Positions 7,208-17,963 of a stretch of DNA of 64,000 nt are shown here, one piece after another. The stretch's first letter is position 1; the number at the start of each line of letters is the position of its first letter. The translations under genes and the position numbers were made by a program. This DNA is from Actinokineospora diospyrosa (lineage in GTDB: Bacteria > Actinomycetota > Actinomycetes > Mycobacteriales > Pseudonocardiaceae), in NCBI RefSeq assembly GCF_024171925.1, contig NZ_JAMTCO010000007.1, positions 124,001 to 188,000 on the forward strand, written 5' to 3'. The notes beneath the pieces were generated by a model that did no database searches, was not told the DNA's origin, and worked only from the letters and a program-made list of their open reading frames with translations.

Positions 7208-8098
7208 GTGACCCCACCGCACCAGCCCGACCCGGGAACGCAGGCGGGTCTCCCCGCCTGCGTTCGCCACCCCGACCGGCTCACCGGGTTGAGCTGCACC
7301 CGCTGTGGTCGGCCCGCCTGCCCGGAGTGCCTCGTCGACGCCGCGGTCGGCTTCCACTGCGTCGACTGCGTCAACGCCGGGCGCAAGGTCCAGCGGCGCG
7401 CCACGACCGTCGCGGGCGCCCCGCTCAACGAGAAGCCGCTCCTGGTGCCCGTGCTGATCGCGGTGAACGTCCTGATGTTCGCGATCACCGCGCTGCTGGC
7501 CCAGGACCCCATCAACAACGACCGCTCCGCCCTGTTCCACGAGCTCTCCGAGTACCCGCCGCTGGTGGCCAACGGTGAGTGGTGGCGGGTGCTGACGAGC
7601 GGTTTCCTGCACTTCGGGCCGATCCACCTGCTGGTCAACATGGTCGCGCTGTGGTTCCTGCGGGACATGGAACTGCTGCTCGGCCGCGGCCGCTTCGCGA
7701 TCGTCTACCTGCTCTCGCTGCTGGGCGGCAGCGCGGCGCCGTACGTGTTCGGCGAGTTGAACGTCGAGGGCGCTGGTGCCTCCGGTGCGATCTACGGCCT
7801 GCTCGGTGGCCTGATCGTGGCGGTGCTGCGGCTCAAGCAGGACAAGCACGTGCTGATGAACGTCCTCGGCGTGCTGGCGCTGAACCTGGCGATCAGCGTG
7901 TCGTTCCCGGGCGTGTCGCTGCTCGCCCACCTCGGCGGTCTCGTCGTGGGTGCCGCGGTGACCTTCGGGATGATCTACGCGCCCCCGGCCCAGCGGCGGA
8001 CGTGGCAGATCGGCACCGTGGTCCTGGTGACCGCGGCGCTGGTCGGGCTGTTCGCGATCCGCACGTCGCAGATCGTGGACATGTTCGTCGTCGGCTAG
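7208..8098 (+). CDS. Rhomboid family intramembrane serine protease with N-terminal zinc finger
   Basis: A 296-residue membrane protease of the GlpG/rhomboid family. Residues 18-54 form a B-box-like zinc finger (pairs C30/C33, C38/C41, C51/C54 plus C18 and H21), common in actinobacterial rhomboids. Six or so transmembrane helices follow from residue 78. The catalytic dyad is Ser192 in GASGAIYG and His241 in LAHLGG; HFGPIHLLVNM carries the conserved HxxxN motif. The start codon follows the ppiA stop without a gap, giving a two-gene operon. Substrates are unknown. The convergent PH-domain gene starts its stop 24 bases away. Confidence 0.95.
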   Translation: MTPPHQPDPGTQAGLPACVRHPDRLTGLSCTRCGRPACPECLVDAAVGFHCVDCVNAGRKVQRRATTVAGAPLNEKPLLVPVLIAVNVLMFAITALLAQDPINNDRSALFHELSEYPPLVANGEWWRVLTSGFLHFGPIHLLVNMVALWFLRDMELLLGRGRFAIVYLLSLLGGSAAPYVFGELNVEGAGASGAIYGLLGGLIVAVLRLKQDKHVLMNVLGVLALNLAISVSFPGVSLLAHLGGLVVGAAVTFGMIYAPPAQRRTWQIGTVVLVTAALVGLFAIRTSQIVDMFVVG

Positions 8099-8122
8099 GA
8101 GCTCGGACCCGACCGGTCGCGC

Positions 8123-8551
8123 TTACGTGCGCAGCCGCAGCAGGTCGTTGACGACGTCCTGCGGGTCGGCGCCCAGGTCGAGGCGACCGAGCAGCACCAG
8201 GGCGGGTTCGGCCGCGTTGTCCGCGTCGAGTTCCACGGCGCTGGTCTCGCGGCCGAGCCTGCGGGTGCGCACCAGCCGCACGTTGACCTCGCCCCAGCTC
8301 CACCGCTTGCTCCCGAGCATCCCCCGAACGGTGATCCCCCGGGCGTCCGCGCTCAACCGGGGTCGGGCGCGGGTGCCGTAGAGCGCGAGCAGGCCGAGCA
8401 GCACGGCGGCCACGATCAGCAGCAGCCTGCCCCTCGGGTCGTCGACCATGGCCGCGACCAGCGCGGAAGTGGCCGTCAGCAGCCAGCCGACGGCCACCAC
8501 CTTGGGCTCGGGAGCCCACTGCGCAGCGGTGTCCTCAGGGGTCACGGGCAT
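8123..8551 (-). CDS. PH domain-containing membrane protein
   Basis: A 142-residue protein. Two hydrophobic helices at about 20-60 (VGWLLTATSALVAAMV and LLLIVAAVLLGLLALYG) precede a bacterial PH-like domain (about 63-140). The PH domain starts LSADARGITVRGMLGSKRWSWGEV, the usual pattern of an alternating strand and a W-x-W segment. This position corresponds to Rv0010c of mycobacteria. Function is unknown; bacterial PH-like domains often act in membrane-associated complexes. Two DnaA-box-like sites lie directly upstream of the ATG. Confidence 0.85.
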   Translation of the reverse strand: MPVTPEDTAAQWAPEPKVVAVGWLLTATSALVAAMVDDPRGRLLLIVAAVLLGLLALYGTRARPRLSADARGITVRGMLGSKRWSWGEVNVRLVRTRRLGRETSAVELDADNAAEPALVLLGRLDLGADPQDVVNDLLRLRT

Positions 8552-8573
8552 TCATCCACAGTAGTTATCCACA
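8552..8573. promoter_or_regulatory. Two DnaA-box-like sites before the PH-domain gene
   Basis: TTATCCACA at 8565-8573 is a perfect DnaA 9-mer, and TCATCCACA at 8552-8560 has one mismatch. They are 4 bases apart, directly upstream of the minus-strand start at 8551, where DnaA could affect expression. Confidence 0.5.
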
Positions 8574-8681
8574 ATGGGGACTACTTACATCCGTGTGGTT
8601 CAGTGACCGTCCGCTGAATGGAGCAGTCACTGTCGCCCACCGTGATGACGACACCTCGAGCGACCCTGGTGACGGAGCGGG

Positions 8682-8948
8682 TCAGCGCCACCGCATGGTC
8701 ATCAGCAGCCCGGAGATCATCAGGGCGAACCCGATGGCGAAGTTCCAGTTGCCGAGGTCGGTCATGAATGGGATCTTCTCGCCTGCGATGTAGTTCACGA
8801 CCAGCCAGGCGAGCCCCAGGACCATGATGCCGAGCATCACGGTGATGTAGATCGGGTGTGACGGCCCGGCCGGCTTCACCTTCACAGGCGTGCGACGGTC
8901 GGCCGGCGGGGTGTACGCGGCCTTCTTGCGGACCTTGGACTTCGGCAT
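8682..8948 (-). CDS. crgA: Cell division protein CrgA
   Basis: An 88-residue protein with the CrgA layout: basic N-terminus [15 protein letters not shown], then two transmembrane helices (about 34-54 and 65-83) joined by [14 protein letters not shown]. CrgA is an actinobacterial septation regulator that interacts with FtsZ, FtsQ, PBPs and CwsA at the membrane. It lies on the minus strand, divergent from the sortase gene, as Rv0011c does in mycobacteria. A purine-rich GGCGAGGACAGC precedes the ATG. Confidence 0.97.
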   Translation of the reverse strand: MPKSKVRKKAAYTPPADRRTPVKVKPAGPSHPIYITVMLGIMVLGLAWLVVNYIAGEKIPFMTDLGNWNFAIGFALMISGLLMTMRWR

Positions 8949-9097
8949 GCTGTCCTCGCCTGACGTGGTGCGGTCGGGTGCGGGCGTGCTCGTGTTGGGC
9001 GCGACTCCCGCCGTTGCAACACGTTAACGTAGCTGAGCAGGTCGGCGAATCACCAGTCGCCAACGATGCTGGATCCGCAGGCCGAGAGGAGCCTCGC

Positions 9098-9973
9098 GTG
9101 ACAACGCTCGACACCGGTGGCCCGCCAGCCGGGGACCTCGTCAGCCCCGACGAGCAGCCCCAGCGCGGCGACCGGGTGCGCACCGTGGTGCGCGGGATCG
9201 GCGAGTTGCTGATCACCGCGGGCCTGGTCGTGCTGCTGTTCGTCGTCTACGAGGTCTACGTGACCGACATCGTTTCCGCTGGTAAGCAGCGCGAGGCGAC
9301 CTCGGAGCTGGACACCGAGTGGAACGACGCGGCCCCCGCGGCCCCCGAGCAGCAGCGGGTCGAGCGCTTCGACGGACTCGGCGAGGGCGCCGGTTTCGCC
9401 AAGATGCACATCCCGGCCTTCGGCGCCGACTACGCGTTCACCATCATCGAGGGCACCACCGACCGCTCGCTCGAGATCGGCCCCGGCCACTACAAGGGCA
9501 CGGCGTACCCGGGCGAGCCGGGCAACTTCGCCGTCGCCGGGCACCGGGTGGGCAAGGGTGCCCCGTTCAACGACGTCGACCTGCTGAACTCCTGCGACGC
9601 GATCATCGTCGAGACCCGCTACAGCTGGTTCGTCTACCGCATGCTGCCCAAGAAGGACGAGGTCAGCGGCTGGGCGACCGGCAAGGGCACCGACCCCCGC
9701 TGCCAGGGCGTCGCCCCCCTCGGCGGCCCCTACGCCGACCTGGTCGGCCAGCAGATCGTCAACCCCAGCCAGGGCGAGGTCATCGCCCCCATCCCCGGCC
9801 ACCGCGACGCCCCCAGCGTCGGCGAGCGGGCCACCCTGATGACGCTGACCACCTGCCACCCCCGCTTCTCCGACCGGCAGCGGCTCATCGTGCACGCGGT
9901 CATGGTCAAGCAGTGGGCCAAGGACCCGACCAAGCCCGGCGAGACACCGCCCGAGTTGAAGGAGACCAGCTGA
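9098..9973 (+). CDS. srtE: Class E sortase
   Basis: A 291-residue sortase with an N-terminal membrane anchor (about 37-60). The catalytic triad is visible: His149 in VAGHRVG, Cys253 in TLTTCHPRF and Arg260 in SDRQRL. The TLTTC form and the actinobacterial setting indicate class E, which anchors LAXTG-bearing surface proteins to peptidoglycan. The GTG at 9098 has GAGAGGA 8 bases upstream; longer frames upstream lack support. The next gene overlaps its stop by one base. It occupies the Rv0012 position between crgA and trpG. Confidence 0.92.
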   Translation: MTTLDTGGPPAGDLVSPDEQPQRGDRVRTVVRGIGELLITAGLVVLLFVVYEVYVTDIVSAGKQREATSELDTEWNDAAPAAPEQQRVERFDGLGEGAGFAKMHIPAFGADYAFTIIEGTTDRSLEIGPGHYKGTAYPGEPGNFAVAGHRVGKGAPFNDVDLLNSCDAIIVETRYSWFVYRMLPKKDEVSGWATGKGTDPRCQGVAPLGGPYADLVGQQIVNPSQGEVIAPIPGHRDAPSVGERATLMTLTTCHPRFSDRQRLIVHAVMVKQWAKDPTKPGETPPELKETS

Positions 9974-10128
9974 TGTACGGGTGGATCTGGCGCCACCTCC
10001 CCGGCCCGGTACTGGTCCGCGCCCTCACCGCCGTCGTCCTGGTGGCTGGCGTGATCGCCCTGCTGATGTTCGTCGTCTTCCCCTGGGTGGAGCCGAAGCT
10101 CCCCTTCAACCAGGTCACCACCCAGTAA
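9973..10128 (+). CDS. Small single-span membrane protein coupled to sortase E
   Basis: A 51-residue protein whose ATG overlaps the sortase TGA (TGATG), so it is translationally coupled. MYGWIWRHLPGPVLVRALTA precedes one hydrophobic helix (about 20-40) and a short outward tail ending FNQVTTQ. Small membrane proteins of this pattern accompany sortase genes near trpG in Pseudonocardiales and relatives. No function is known; an accessory role to the sortase is an inference from coupling. Confidence 0.85.
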   Translation: MYGWIWRHLPGPVLVRALTAVVLVAGVIALLMFVVFPWVEPKLPFNQVTTQ

Positions 10129-10142
10129 CCCGCCCCGCAGTC

Positions 10143-10345
10143 CCCCCAGCGCCCTCCCCGCGCGCGCACGCGACCGAGTGACGCCCAGCCCCCACCCTCT
10201 CCGGGGGGCGACCCCGGTGCCAGTCTACCGGGGCCCACCGACAGTCGATCTTGGAATGGGGCGGTGGAGATCCACATGTGGATAACTTCTGTCGCTGGAA
10301 CGGGTGAATATCGGCGCGGGGTGGCGGCGTTGACCTGGGGGAATG
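10143..10345. repeat. Dispersed repeat B, copy 3
   Basis: Long form of the repeat. It contains CCTCCCCGCGCGCGCACGCGACC, the GGGGGGCGACCCC block, the core CCAGTCTACCGG (10220-10231), GATCTTGGAATGGGGCGG and a perfect DnaA 9-mer TGTGGATAA (10277-10285), then GTCGCTGG and GGGTGAATATC. It is highly similar by eye to copy 4, 316 bases downstream, over about 185 bases. Confidence 0.8.
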
Positions 10346-10461
10346 GCTGAGCGGGCGTCGGTGGAGGGCGCTCGCGGGCAATGCCTCTCGCGCGTGATCA
10401 ACTAAGGCCGGTCCAGCGCCGGGCGGCCACCGTGCAGGCCCCCGGCAGCTCAAGAGCCGCC
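10346..10461. other. Spacer between repeat B copies 3 and 4
   Basis: This 116-base part of the 623-base gene-free gap before trpG shows no gene or hairpin of note. Confidence 0.4.
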
Positions 10462-10660
10462 CCCAACGGCTCCCCGCGCGCGCACGCGACCGGGTGACGC
10501 CCAGCCCCCACCCTCTCCGGGGGGCGGCCCCGGTGCCAGTCTACCGGGCTCCACCGACAGTGGATCTTGGAATGGGGCGGCAGAGATCGACATGTGGATA
10601 ACTTTTGTCGCTGGGACGGGTGAATATCAGGGCGGGGCAACAGGGGCTGAGCTGGGGAAA
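10462..10660. repeat. Dispersed repeat B, copy 4
   Basis: Second half of a tandem pair with copy 3. The core CCAGTCTACCGG is at 10536-10547 and a perfect DnaA 9-mer TGTGGATAA at 10593-10601. The block order is the same, with scattered substitutions. After about 10660 the plus strand becomes G-rich with few C until the trpG start at 10752; no gene is seen there. Confidence 0.8.
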
Positions 10661-10751
10661 TGCGGGGGTGGGGCGGCAAGGGAGGGCTGCGGAGTGGGGT
10701 GCGGGAGAAGTGGGGCGCGGGAGAGGCGGGTGGGCGGGTAGGTTGGCCGGC

Positions 10752-11399
10752 ATGCGGGTGCTGGTTGTTGATAACTACGACAGCTTCGTTTACAACCTGG
10801 TGCAGTACTTGGCGCAGCTGGGGGCCGAGTGCGAGGTCTGGCGCAACGACGCGCCCAGGTTGGCTGAGGCTGGGGTGTTGGACGGGTTCGACGCGGTGTT
10901 GGTCAGCCCGGGGCCCAGTACGCCGGAGCGGGCGGGGCAGAGCATCGAGGTGGTCAAGCGGTGTGCTGACGCCGGGATGCCGGTGCTGGGGGTGTGCTTG
11001 GGGCACCAGGCGATCGGGGTGGCGTGGGGGGCGACCGTCACGCAGGCGCCGGAGTTGTTGCACGGGAAGACCAGCCAGGTGGTGCACAACGGGGGTGGGG
11101 TGCTCGCCGGGCTGCCTGACCCGTTCACGGCGACCAGGTACCACTCGCTGTCGATCGTGCCCGACACCATCCCGGACGACTTCGAGGTCACCGGGCGCAC
11201 CGAGAGCGGGATCGTGATGGCGATGCGCCACCGCGAGCTGCCGGTGCACGGCGTCCAGTTCCACCCCGAGTCGGTGCTGACCGACGGCGGGCACCGGATG
11301 CTGGCGAACTTCCTGGCCGCGGCGGGCTTCGACGTCCCCGAGGCGCGGGTCGCCGAGCTCGAGCGCGGCATGCGCGAGCTCACCAAGGCGCTCACCTAG
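10752..11399 (+). CDS. trpG: Anthranilate/aminodeoxychorismate synthase glutamine amidotransferase
   Basis: A 215-residue class I glutamine amidotransferase that supplies ammonia to the chorismate-binding partner for anthranilate and/or p-aminobenzoate. The catalytic Cys82 lies in GVCLGHQAI, with His171 and Glu173 in VQFHPESVL. MRVLVVDNYDSFVYN is the typical start and SPGPSTPERAG the usual loop. In this chromosomal position mycobacteria have a single trpG/pabA, possibly shared between tryptophan and folate synthesis, so both names are reasonable. It converges on pknB across a strong hairpin. Confidence 0.95.
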   Translation: MRVLVVDNYDSFVYNLVQYLAQLGAECEVWRNDAPRLAEAGVLDGFDAVLVSPGPSTPERAGQSIEVVKRCADAGMPVLGVCLGHQAIGVAWGATVTQAPELLHGKTSQVVHNGGGVLAGLPDPFTATRYHSLSIVPDTIPDDFEVTGRTESGIVMAMRHRELPVHGVQFHPESVLTDGGHRMLANFLAAAGFDVPEARVAELERGMRELTKALT

Positions 11400-11436
11400 A
11401 ACACGAGCCGAGGACACGAGCCCAGGACAAGAACCG

Positions 11437-11471
11437 AGAAGGCCCCCACCCGGCGAGGGTGGGGGCCTTCT
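11437..11471. terminator. Bidirectional terminator between trpG and pknB
   Basis: A perfect 15-bp stem (AGAAGGCCCCCACCC with its complement) around loop GGCGA. It lies 37 bases after trpG and 10 bases after pknB on the other strand, so it can stop both convergent transcripts. Confidence 0.9.
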
Positions 11472-11480
11472 GCGGCGGAA

Positions 11481-13472
<1,992 letters not shown>

Positions 13473-13548
13473 CGGTGCGTTGCCCCGCTCCTAGTCATGT
13501 CCTGTCCCATCATGCCTGCTGTCCGACCCTCGTCCAGCCGGTCGTCGT

Positions 13549-14994
13549 TCATCCCCCGGGTCCGTTCTGCCTGCACTTGATTGTGACGGGCGCGCCGCGC
13601 GGCACCCGGCCCACTGGCGAGACTTCGACAACGAGGCAGTTGTCCGGGTCCGCCACCACCGCGCCGTTCTCGTCGAGCACCATCGGCACCACACCGAGGT
13701 CGGCCAGTTCGTCGCGCACCTCGGTGGCCGACCGCTTGGTGAAGCGGTTTTCGACGATGGTGACCGTGTCGCCGTCCTGGGTGGGCCGCGCGGTGCGCGT
13801 GGTGGGCGGTTGCCCGGCCGGGGGTCCGCCGGGTTCCTCGCTGTCGCCGGGCACCACCGAGGTGGGCCGCGGGCCGGGATCGCCGGGGATCTCGTTGTCC
13901 GGTCCGTCCGAGCTGAAGATCGCGGGAAGGCCGATCGCGAGCGCGACGATCAACGCGATGGTCAGCACCCCGATGGCCACCCATAAGCCGCCCCGCCCCT
14001 GCCGTTGCGGGTGCGGCGGCTGCATCGGGAACCCGCTCGACCCGGGGTGCGGGTTGACCGGGAGCAGCCCGGGGTGGGTGCCGGTCACCGGACCGGTGCG
14101 CGGACCGGCGTGCCGCTGGGCCGCGGCGAGCGCGAGCCCCGACGGGGTCGGCAGCGGCAGGCCGGAGCGGATCGCCGCGACCGCGGCGGCGAACTCGCCG
14201 CCGCTGCTGTAGCGCTGCCTGGGGTCCTTGACCAGGGTGGCTTCGATCACCGCGCGGGCACCCGGCGGGATGTCCGGCGGCAGCGGCGGCGGGATGTCGC
14301 GGATGTGCATCATCGCGACCGTCACCGCGTTCTCGGACAGGAACGGCCTGCGCCCGGTCAGGCACTCGTAGCCGACCACGGCCAGCGAGTACACGTCGCT
14401 CGCCGGTTCGGCCTCGTGCCCGAGCGCCTGCTCCGGGGCGATGTAGTGCGCGGTGCCCATCACCATGCCGGAGCGGGTGACCGGTGCCGCGTCGGCCGCC
14501 TTCGCGATGCCGAAGTCGGTCAGCTTCACCACCCCGGACGGGGTGATCAGGATGTTGCCCGGCTTGACGTCGCGGTGCACGTAGCCGCGCTCGTGTGCCG
14601 CCTGCAGCGCGTGCCCGGCCTGCTCGAGGATGTCGAGGGTGCGCTCGGCGCCGATGCGGCCCTCCTTGGCCACGATCGCCGCGAGCGGTTCACCCTCGAC
14701 CAGTTCCATCACCAGGTACGCGGTGTCCTGCGGCCCGTCGGGGATGGACGCGGTCTCGCCGTAGTCGTGCACCGAGGCGATGCCGGGGTGGTTGATCGAG
14801 GCCGTCGTGCGCGCCTCGGTGCGGAACCGGTGCAGGAACTCCGCGTCCCCGCACAGCTCCGGCTTGAGCACCTTGACCGCGACCTTGCGGTCGAGCCGGG
14901 TGTCGGCCGCCTCCCACACCTCGCCCATGCCACCGACCGCTATCCGGCGGGTGAGCCGGTAGCGGTCGGCGAGCAGCTGGCCCGAGGTGAACAC
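13549..14994 (-). CDS. pknA: Serine/threonine protein kinase with C-terminal PASTA-like domain
   Basis: A 481-residue kinase. The N-terminal kinase domain (10-270) shows [12 protein letters not shown], Lys41 in [21 protein letters not shown] and DFG. A Pro/Gly-rich linker leads to a transmembrane helix (about 340-362). The extracellular part has a Pro/Thr linker and then a region (about 405-478) with the PASTA pattern: start VTIVENRF, then [12 protein letters not shown] and [16 protein letters not shown]. Mycobacterial PknA lacks PASTA, so this is a difference from the reference family. The GTG start is 4 bases from the pbpA stop. It would act with PknB in growth and division control. Confidence 0.96.
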   Translation of the reverse strand: MFTSGQLLADRYRLTRRIAVGGMGEVWEAADTRLDRKVAVKVLKPELCGDAEFLHRFRTEARTTASINHPGIASVHDYGETASIPDGPQDTAYLVMELVEGEPLAAIVAKEGRIGAERTLDILEQAGHALQAAHERGYVHRDVKPGNILITPSGVVKLTDFGIAKAADAAPVTRSGMVMGTAHYIAPEQALGHEAEPASDVYSLAVVGYECLTGRRPFLSENAVTVAMMHIRDIPPPLPPDIPPGARAVIEATLVKDPRQRYSSGGEFAAAVAAIRSGLPLPTPSGLALAAAQRHAGPRTGPVTGTHPGLLPVNPHPGSSGFPMQPPHPQRQGRGGLWVAIGVLTIALIVALAIGLPAIFSSDGPDNEIPGDPGPRPTSVVPGDSEEPGGPPAGQPPTTRTARPTQDGDTVTIVENRFTKRSATEVRDELADLGVVPMVLDENGAVVADPDNCLVVEVSPVGRVPRGAPVTIKCRQNGPGG

Positions 14995-14997
14995 GGC

Positions 14998-16482
14998 TCA
15001 GCCACCGCCCAACGCGGCGATCATCGTCGCGCGGCCGATCGCGGCGGACAGCTTGCCACCGGTGGCGGCCACGTCCTGGCTCTCCACCACGACCGCGACG
15101 GCGACCTTCGGGTCGTCGGCGGGCGCGAAGGCCACGTACCAGGCGAACGGCGGGGTGTTCTTCGGGTCGTTGCCGGTCTCGGCGGTGCCGGTCTTGGACG
15201 CGATGGTCAGCCCCTCGCGCTTGCCGTCGCCGCCGGTCTTGGCCTCCGAGGCGACCATCATGTCGCGCAGCTGCCCGGCGGCGTCGCGGGACATGGCCCG
15301 ACCGAGGCTGTCGGTGTCGAGCCGGGAGATCTCCGACAGGTCCGGCGCCAGGATCGACTTCACCAGCTGCGGGCGCATCCGCTCGCCGCCGTTGGCGATG
15401 GTCGCCACGATCTGCGCGTTCTGCAGCGGGGTCAGCCGCACGTCGCGCTGGCCGATGCCGGTCTGCATCAGCGCGGCCTTGTCGGCGACGGTCATGCAGC
15501 TGGCGGACGGGCCGAGGCAGGACTGCTCGACCTTCATCGGCACGACCAGGTCGTTCTCGCCGATGCCGAACTCGGCGGCCTGCTCGGCGATCTTCTGCGG
15601 GCCGAGGTCGCCCGCGAGCTGCGCGAACGCGGTGTTGCAGGACAGCGACAGCGCGACCTCCATGGTCACCCCGTCCGGCGTGCCGTTGCAGAAGCCGCGG
15701 TTGTAGTTGCGCAGTTCAGACCCGCCGACCTGCAGGCGGTCGGTGGAGGTCACCTGGTCGTCCTTGGACTTGCCGTCCTCGAGCGCGGCCGCGGCGACGA
15801 CGAGCTTGAACGTCGACCCGGGCGCGTAGGTCTCCGAGATCGCGCGGTTCAGCATCGGCTTGCGCTTGTCGGCGTTGTACTCCTTCCACGCCTTCTCCTG
15901 CGCGATCCCGTCGTGCGCCGAGAGCGTGTTCGGGTCGTAGGAGGGCGTGCTGACCATGGCCAGGATCTCGCCGGTCTTCGGGTTCAGCGCGACCACCGAG
16001 CCAGCGAACCCCGCCTTGGCCATCGCGTCGTAGGCGGCGGTCTGCGCGTCGGGGTTGATGGTCAGCTCGATGTTGCCGCCGCGCGGGTCGCGACCGGTGA
16101 TCAGGTCCGAGAGCCGCCGGACGAACAGCCGGTCGTCGGAGCCGTTGAGGATCTCGTCCTCGGCCCGCTCCAACCCGCCCGCGCCGTAGCGCACCGAGTA
16201 GTACCCGGTGACCGGCGCGAAGGTCGGACCGGCGGTGTACTGGCGCAGGTAGCGCAACCGGTCGTTGGTCGGCAGGACGGTCGCCAGCATCACCTGGTTG
16301 TTGGCGCCCTTGGCGAGGATCTTGCCGCGCTGGCGGGAGTACTCCTCCAGCAGGACGCGCTGGTTGCGCGGGTCCTCGCGGTAGTCGTCGGCCTTGATGA
16401 TCTGGATGTAGGTCGCGTTGGCCAGCAACAGGATGATCATGCCGAGCATGGCGAGGCCGACTCGGCGCAGCGGGGTGTTCAT
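14998..16482 (-). CDS. pbpA: Class B penicillin-binding protein (peptidoglycan transpeptidase)
   Basis: A 494-residue monofunctional transpeptidase. One N-terminal membrane anchor (about 7-27) precedes a dimerisation/pedestal region and the penicillin-binding domain (about 155-490). Active-site motifs are S223-T-F-K (PGSTFK), SCN in LSLSCNTAF and KTGTAETG near residue 430. Partnered with RodA/FtsW-type glycosyltransferases it crosslinks nascent peptidoglycan outside the membrane. The start overlaps the rodA stop (ATGA), so the pair is translationally coupled. In mycobacteria PbpA is a substrate of PknB. Confidence 0.96.
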   Translation of the reverse strand: MNTPLRRVGLAMLGMIILLLANATYIQIIKADDYREDPRNQRVLLEEYSRQRGKILAKGANNQVMLATVLPTNDRLRYLRQYTAGPTFAPVTGYYSVRYGAGGLERAEDEILNGSDDRLFVRRLSDLITGRDPRGGNIELTINPDAQTAAYDAMAKAGFAGSVVALNPKTGEILAMVSTPSYDPNTLSAHDGIAQEKAWKEYNADKRKPMLNRAISETYAPGSTFKLVVAAAALEDGKSKDDQVTSTDRLQVGGSELRNYNRGFCNGTPDGVTMEVALSLSCNTAFAQLAGDLGPQKIAEQAAEFGIGENDLVVPMKVEQSCLGPSASCMTVADKAALMQTGIGQRDVRLTPLQNAQIVATIANGGERMRPQLVKSILAPDLSEISRLDTDSLGRAMSRDAAGQLRDMMVASEAKTGGDGKREGLTIASKTGTAETGNDPKNTPPFAWYVAFAPADDPKVAVAVVVESQDVAATGGKLSAAIGRATMIAALGGG

Positions 16483-17963
16483 TCCGGCCTCTCCACCTGC
16501 GGCCGCTGCACCATCACCGTGTGCGCCTCGGCGATCGGGGCTTGCGGGACCGGCCGTGGCCGGGCGCCGGTCTGCGGCCTGCGCGCGGCGTCTGAGATCC
16601 GCAGCAGCAGCGCGATCAGCACGTAGTTGGCCAGCAGCGAAGAACCCCCGTAGGACAGGAACGGCGCGGTGATGCCGGTCATCGGGATGAGCTTGGTGAC
16701 GCCGCCGACGACGACGAACACCTGCATGATCAGCAGGAACGACAGGCCGCCGCCGAGCAGCTTGCCGAAGGTGTCGCGCACCGCGAGCGCGCTGCGCATG
16801 CCGCGCAGCGCCAGCACGGTGTAGACCAGCAGCAGCGCGGCGAGGCCGATGAAGCCCAGTTCCTCACCGATGGCCGCGGCGATGAAGTCGGTGTTGGCCA
16901 ACGGGACCAGCTCGGGTCGGCCCGCGCCGAGGCCGGTGCCGCCGATCCCGCCGGTGCCCAGGCCGAACAGCGCCTGCGCGATCTGGTAGCCACCGCCAGC
17001 GTCGGCGTAGGTGGCCAGCGGGTCGAACCAGTTCGCCACCCGCTGCTGCACGTGGGTGAACAGGTTGTAGGCGATGATCGCGCCGCCGACGAACAGCGTC
17101 AGCCCCAGCACCACCCACACCGCGCGCTCGGTCGCGACGTAGAGCATCACCAGGATCGTGCCGAAGAACAGCAGCGAGGTGCCGAGGTCCTTCTGGAAGA
17201 CCAGGACGCCGAGCGAGACCGCCCAGGCGAACACGACCGGACCGAGGTCGCGGGCGCGCGGCAGGTCGACGCCGAGCACGCGGCGGCCCGCCGCCATGAA
17301 CAGGTCGCGCTTGGAGACCAGGAACGCGGCGAAGAACACCAGCAGCAGGATCTTCGCGAACTCACCGGGCTGCAACGAGAACGGGCCGACCTTGAGCCAG
17401 ATCTTCGCGCCGTTGATCGTCGGCGCGATGAAGCTGGGCAGCACCGCTGGCAGCGCCAGCAGGAACAGCCCGACCAGGCCGAAGGTGTAGCTGTACTTGG
17501 TGAGCGTGCGGTGGTCCTTGATCACGATCAGCACCGCGAGGAACAGCGCGAGCGCGACCGTGGTCCACAGGATCTGCTTGGGCACGTCGTTGTTGATCTC
17601 GCGGCCCGCGCGCAGCGCCTTCTCGGTCATCGCCAGGTCGATCCGGTAGATCATGACCAGGCCGAGCCCGTTGAGCAGCGCGACGCAGGGCAGGATCAGC
17701 GGGTCGGCGTAGGGGGCGAACTTGCGCACCGCGACGTGCGCCACCGCGAACAGGCCGAGGAAGGCCAGTCCGTACCAGACGATGCGCAGCGTGAGCTGCT
17801 GCTCCTGGTTGGCCTCGACGAGCATCAGCGCGGCGGAGACCACGAACGCGGCGAAGCCGAGCAAGAGCAGCTCGGTGCCGCGCCTGGTGGGCGCCGCGGG
17901 CTCGGTGGCCGCGCTGTTCTGCCCGGTCGCCGGACCAACCGCGCCCTGGACCGGAGTACTCAT
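16479..17963 (-). CDS. rodA: RodA/FtsW-type SEDS peptidoglycan glycosyltransferase
   Basis: A 494-residue SEDS protein with about twelve transmembrane helices after a short cytoplasmic N-terminus. Typical signatures are KDLGTSLLFFGT, EELGFIGL and the C-terminal PMTGITAPFLSYGGSSLLANYV. SEDS proteins polymerise lipid II with a class B PBP; PbpA is the adjacent partner. The ATG at 17963 overlaps the pstP stop and the stop overlaps the pbpA start, so coupling is tight on both sides. A longer in-frame extension into pstP exists but has no SEDS features and was not used. Confidence 0.96.
   Translation of the reverse strand: MSTPVQGAVGPATGQNSAATEPAAPTRRGTELLLLGFAAFVVSAALMLVEANQEQQLTLRIVWYGLAFLGLFAVAHVAVRKFAPYADPLILPCVALLNGLGLVMIYRIDLAMTEKALRAGREINNDVPKQILWTTVALALFLAVLIVIKDHRTLTKYSYTFGLVGLFLLALPAVLPSFIAPTINGAKIWLKVGPFSLQPGEFAKILLLVFFAAFLVSKRDLFMAAGRRVLGVDLPRARDLGPVVFAWAVSLGVLVFQKDLGTSLLFFGTILVMLYVATERAVWVVLGLTLFVGGAIIAYNLFTHVQQRVANWFDPLATYADAGGGYQIAQALFGLGTGGIGGTGLGAGRPELVPLANTDFIAAAIGEELGFIGLAALLLVYTVLALRGMRSALAVRDTFGKLLGGGLSFLLIMQVFVVVGGVTKLIPMTGITAPFLSYGGSSLLANYVLIALLLRISDAARRPQTGARPRPVPQAPIAEAHTVMVQRPQVERPE

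Noticed and set aside
6611..7930. Minus-strand open frame of 439 codons over ppiA and the rhomboid gene
   Set aside because: Antisense to two recognised genes; composition dominated by Val, Gln, Arg, His and no family features.
14005..16626. Long plus-strand open frame of 873 codons across pknA and pbpA
   Set aside because: Antisense to two well-supported genes. Composition is Arg/Gly/Val/His-rich with no domain; a by-product of high GC at third positions.
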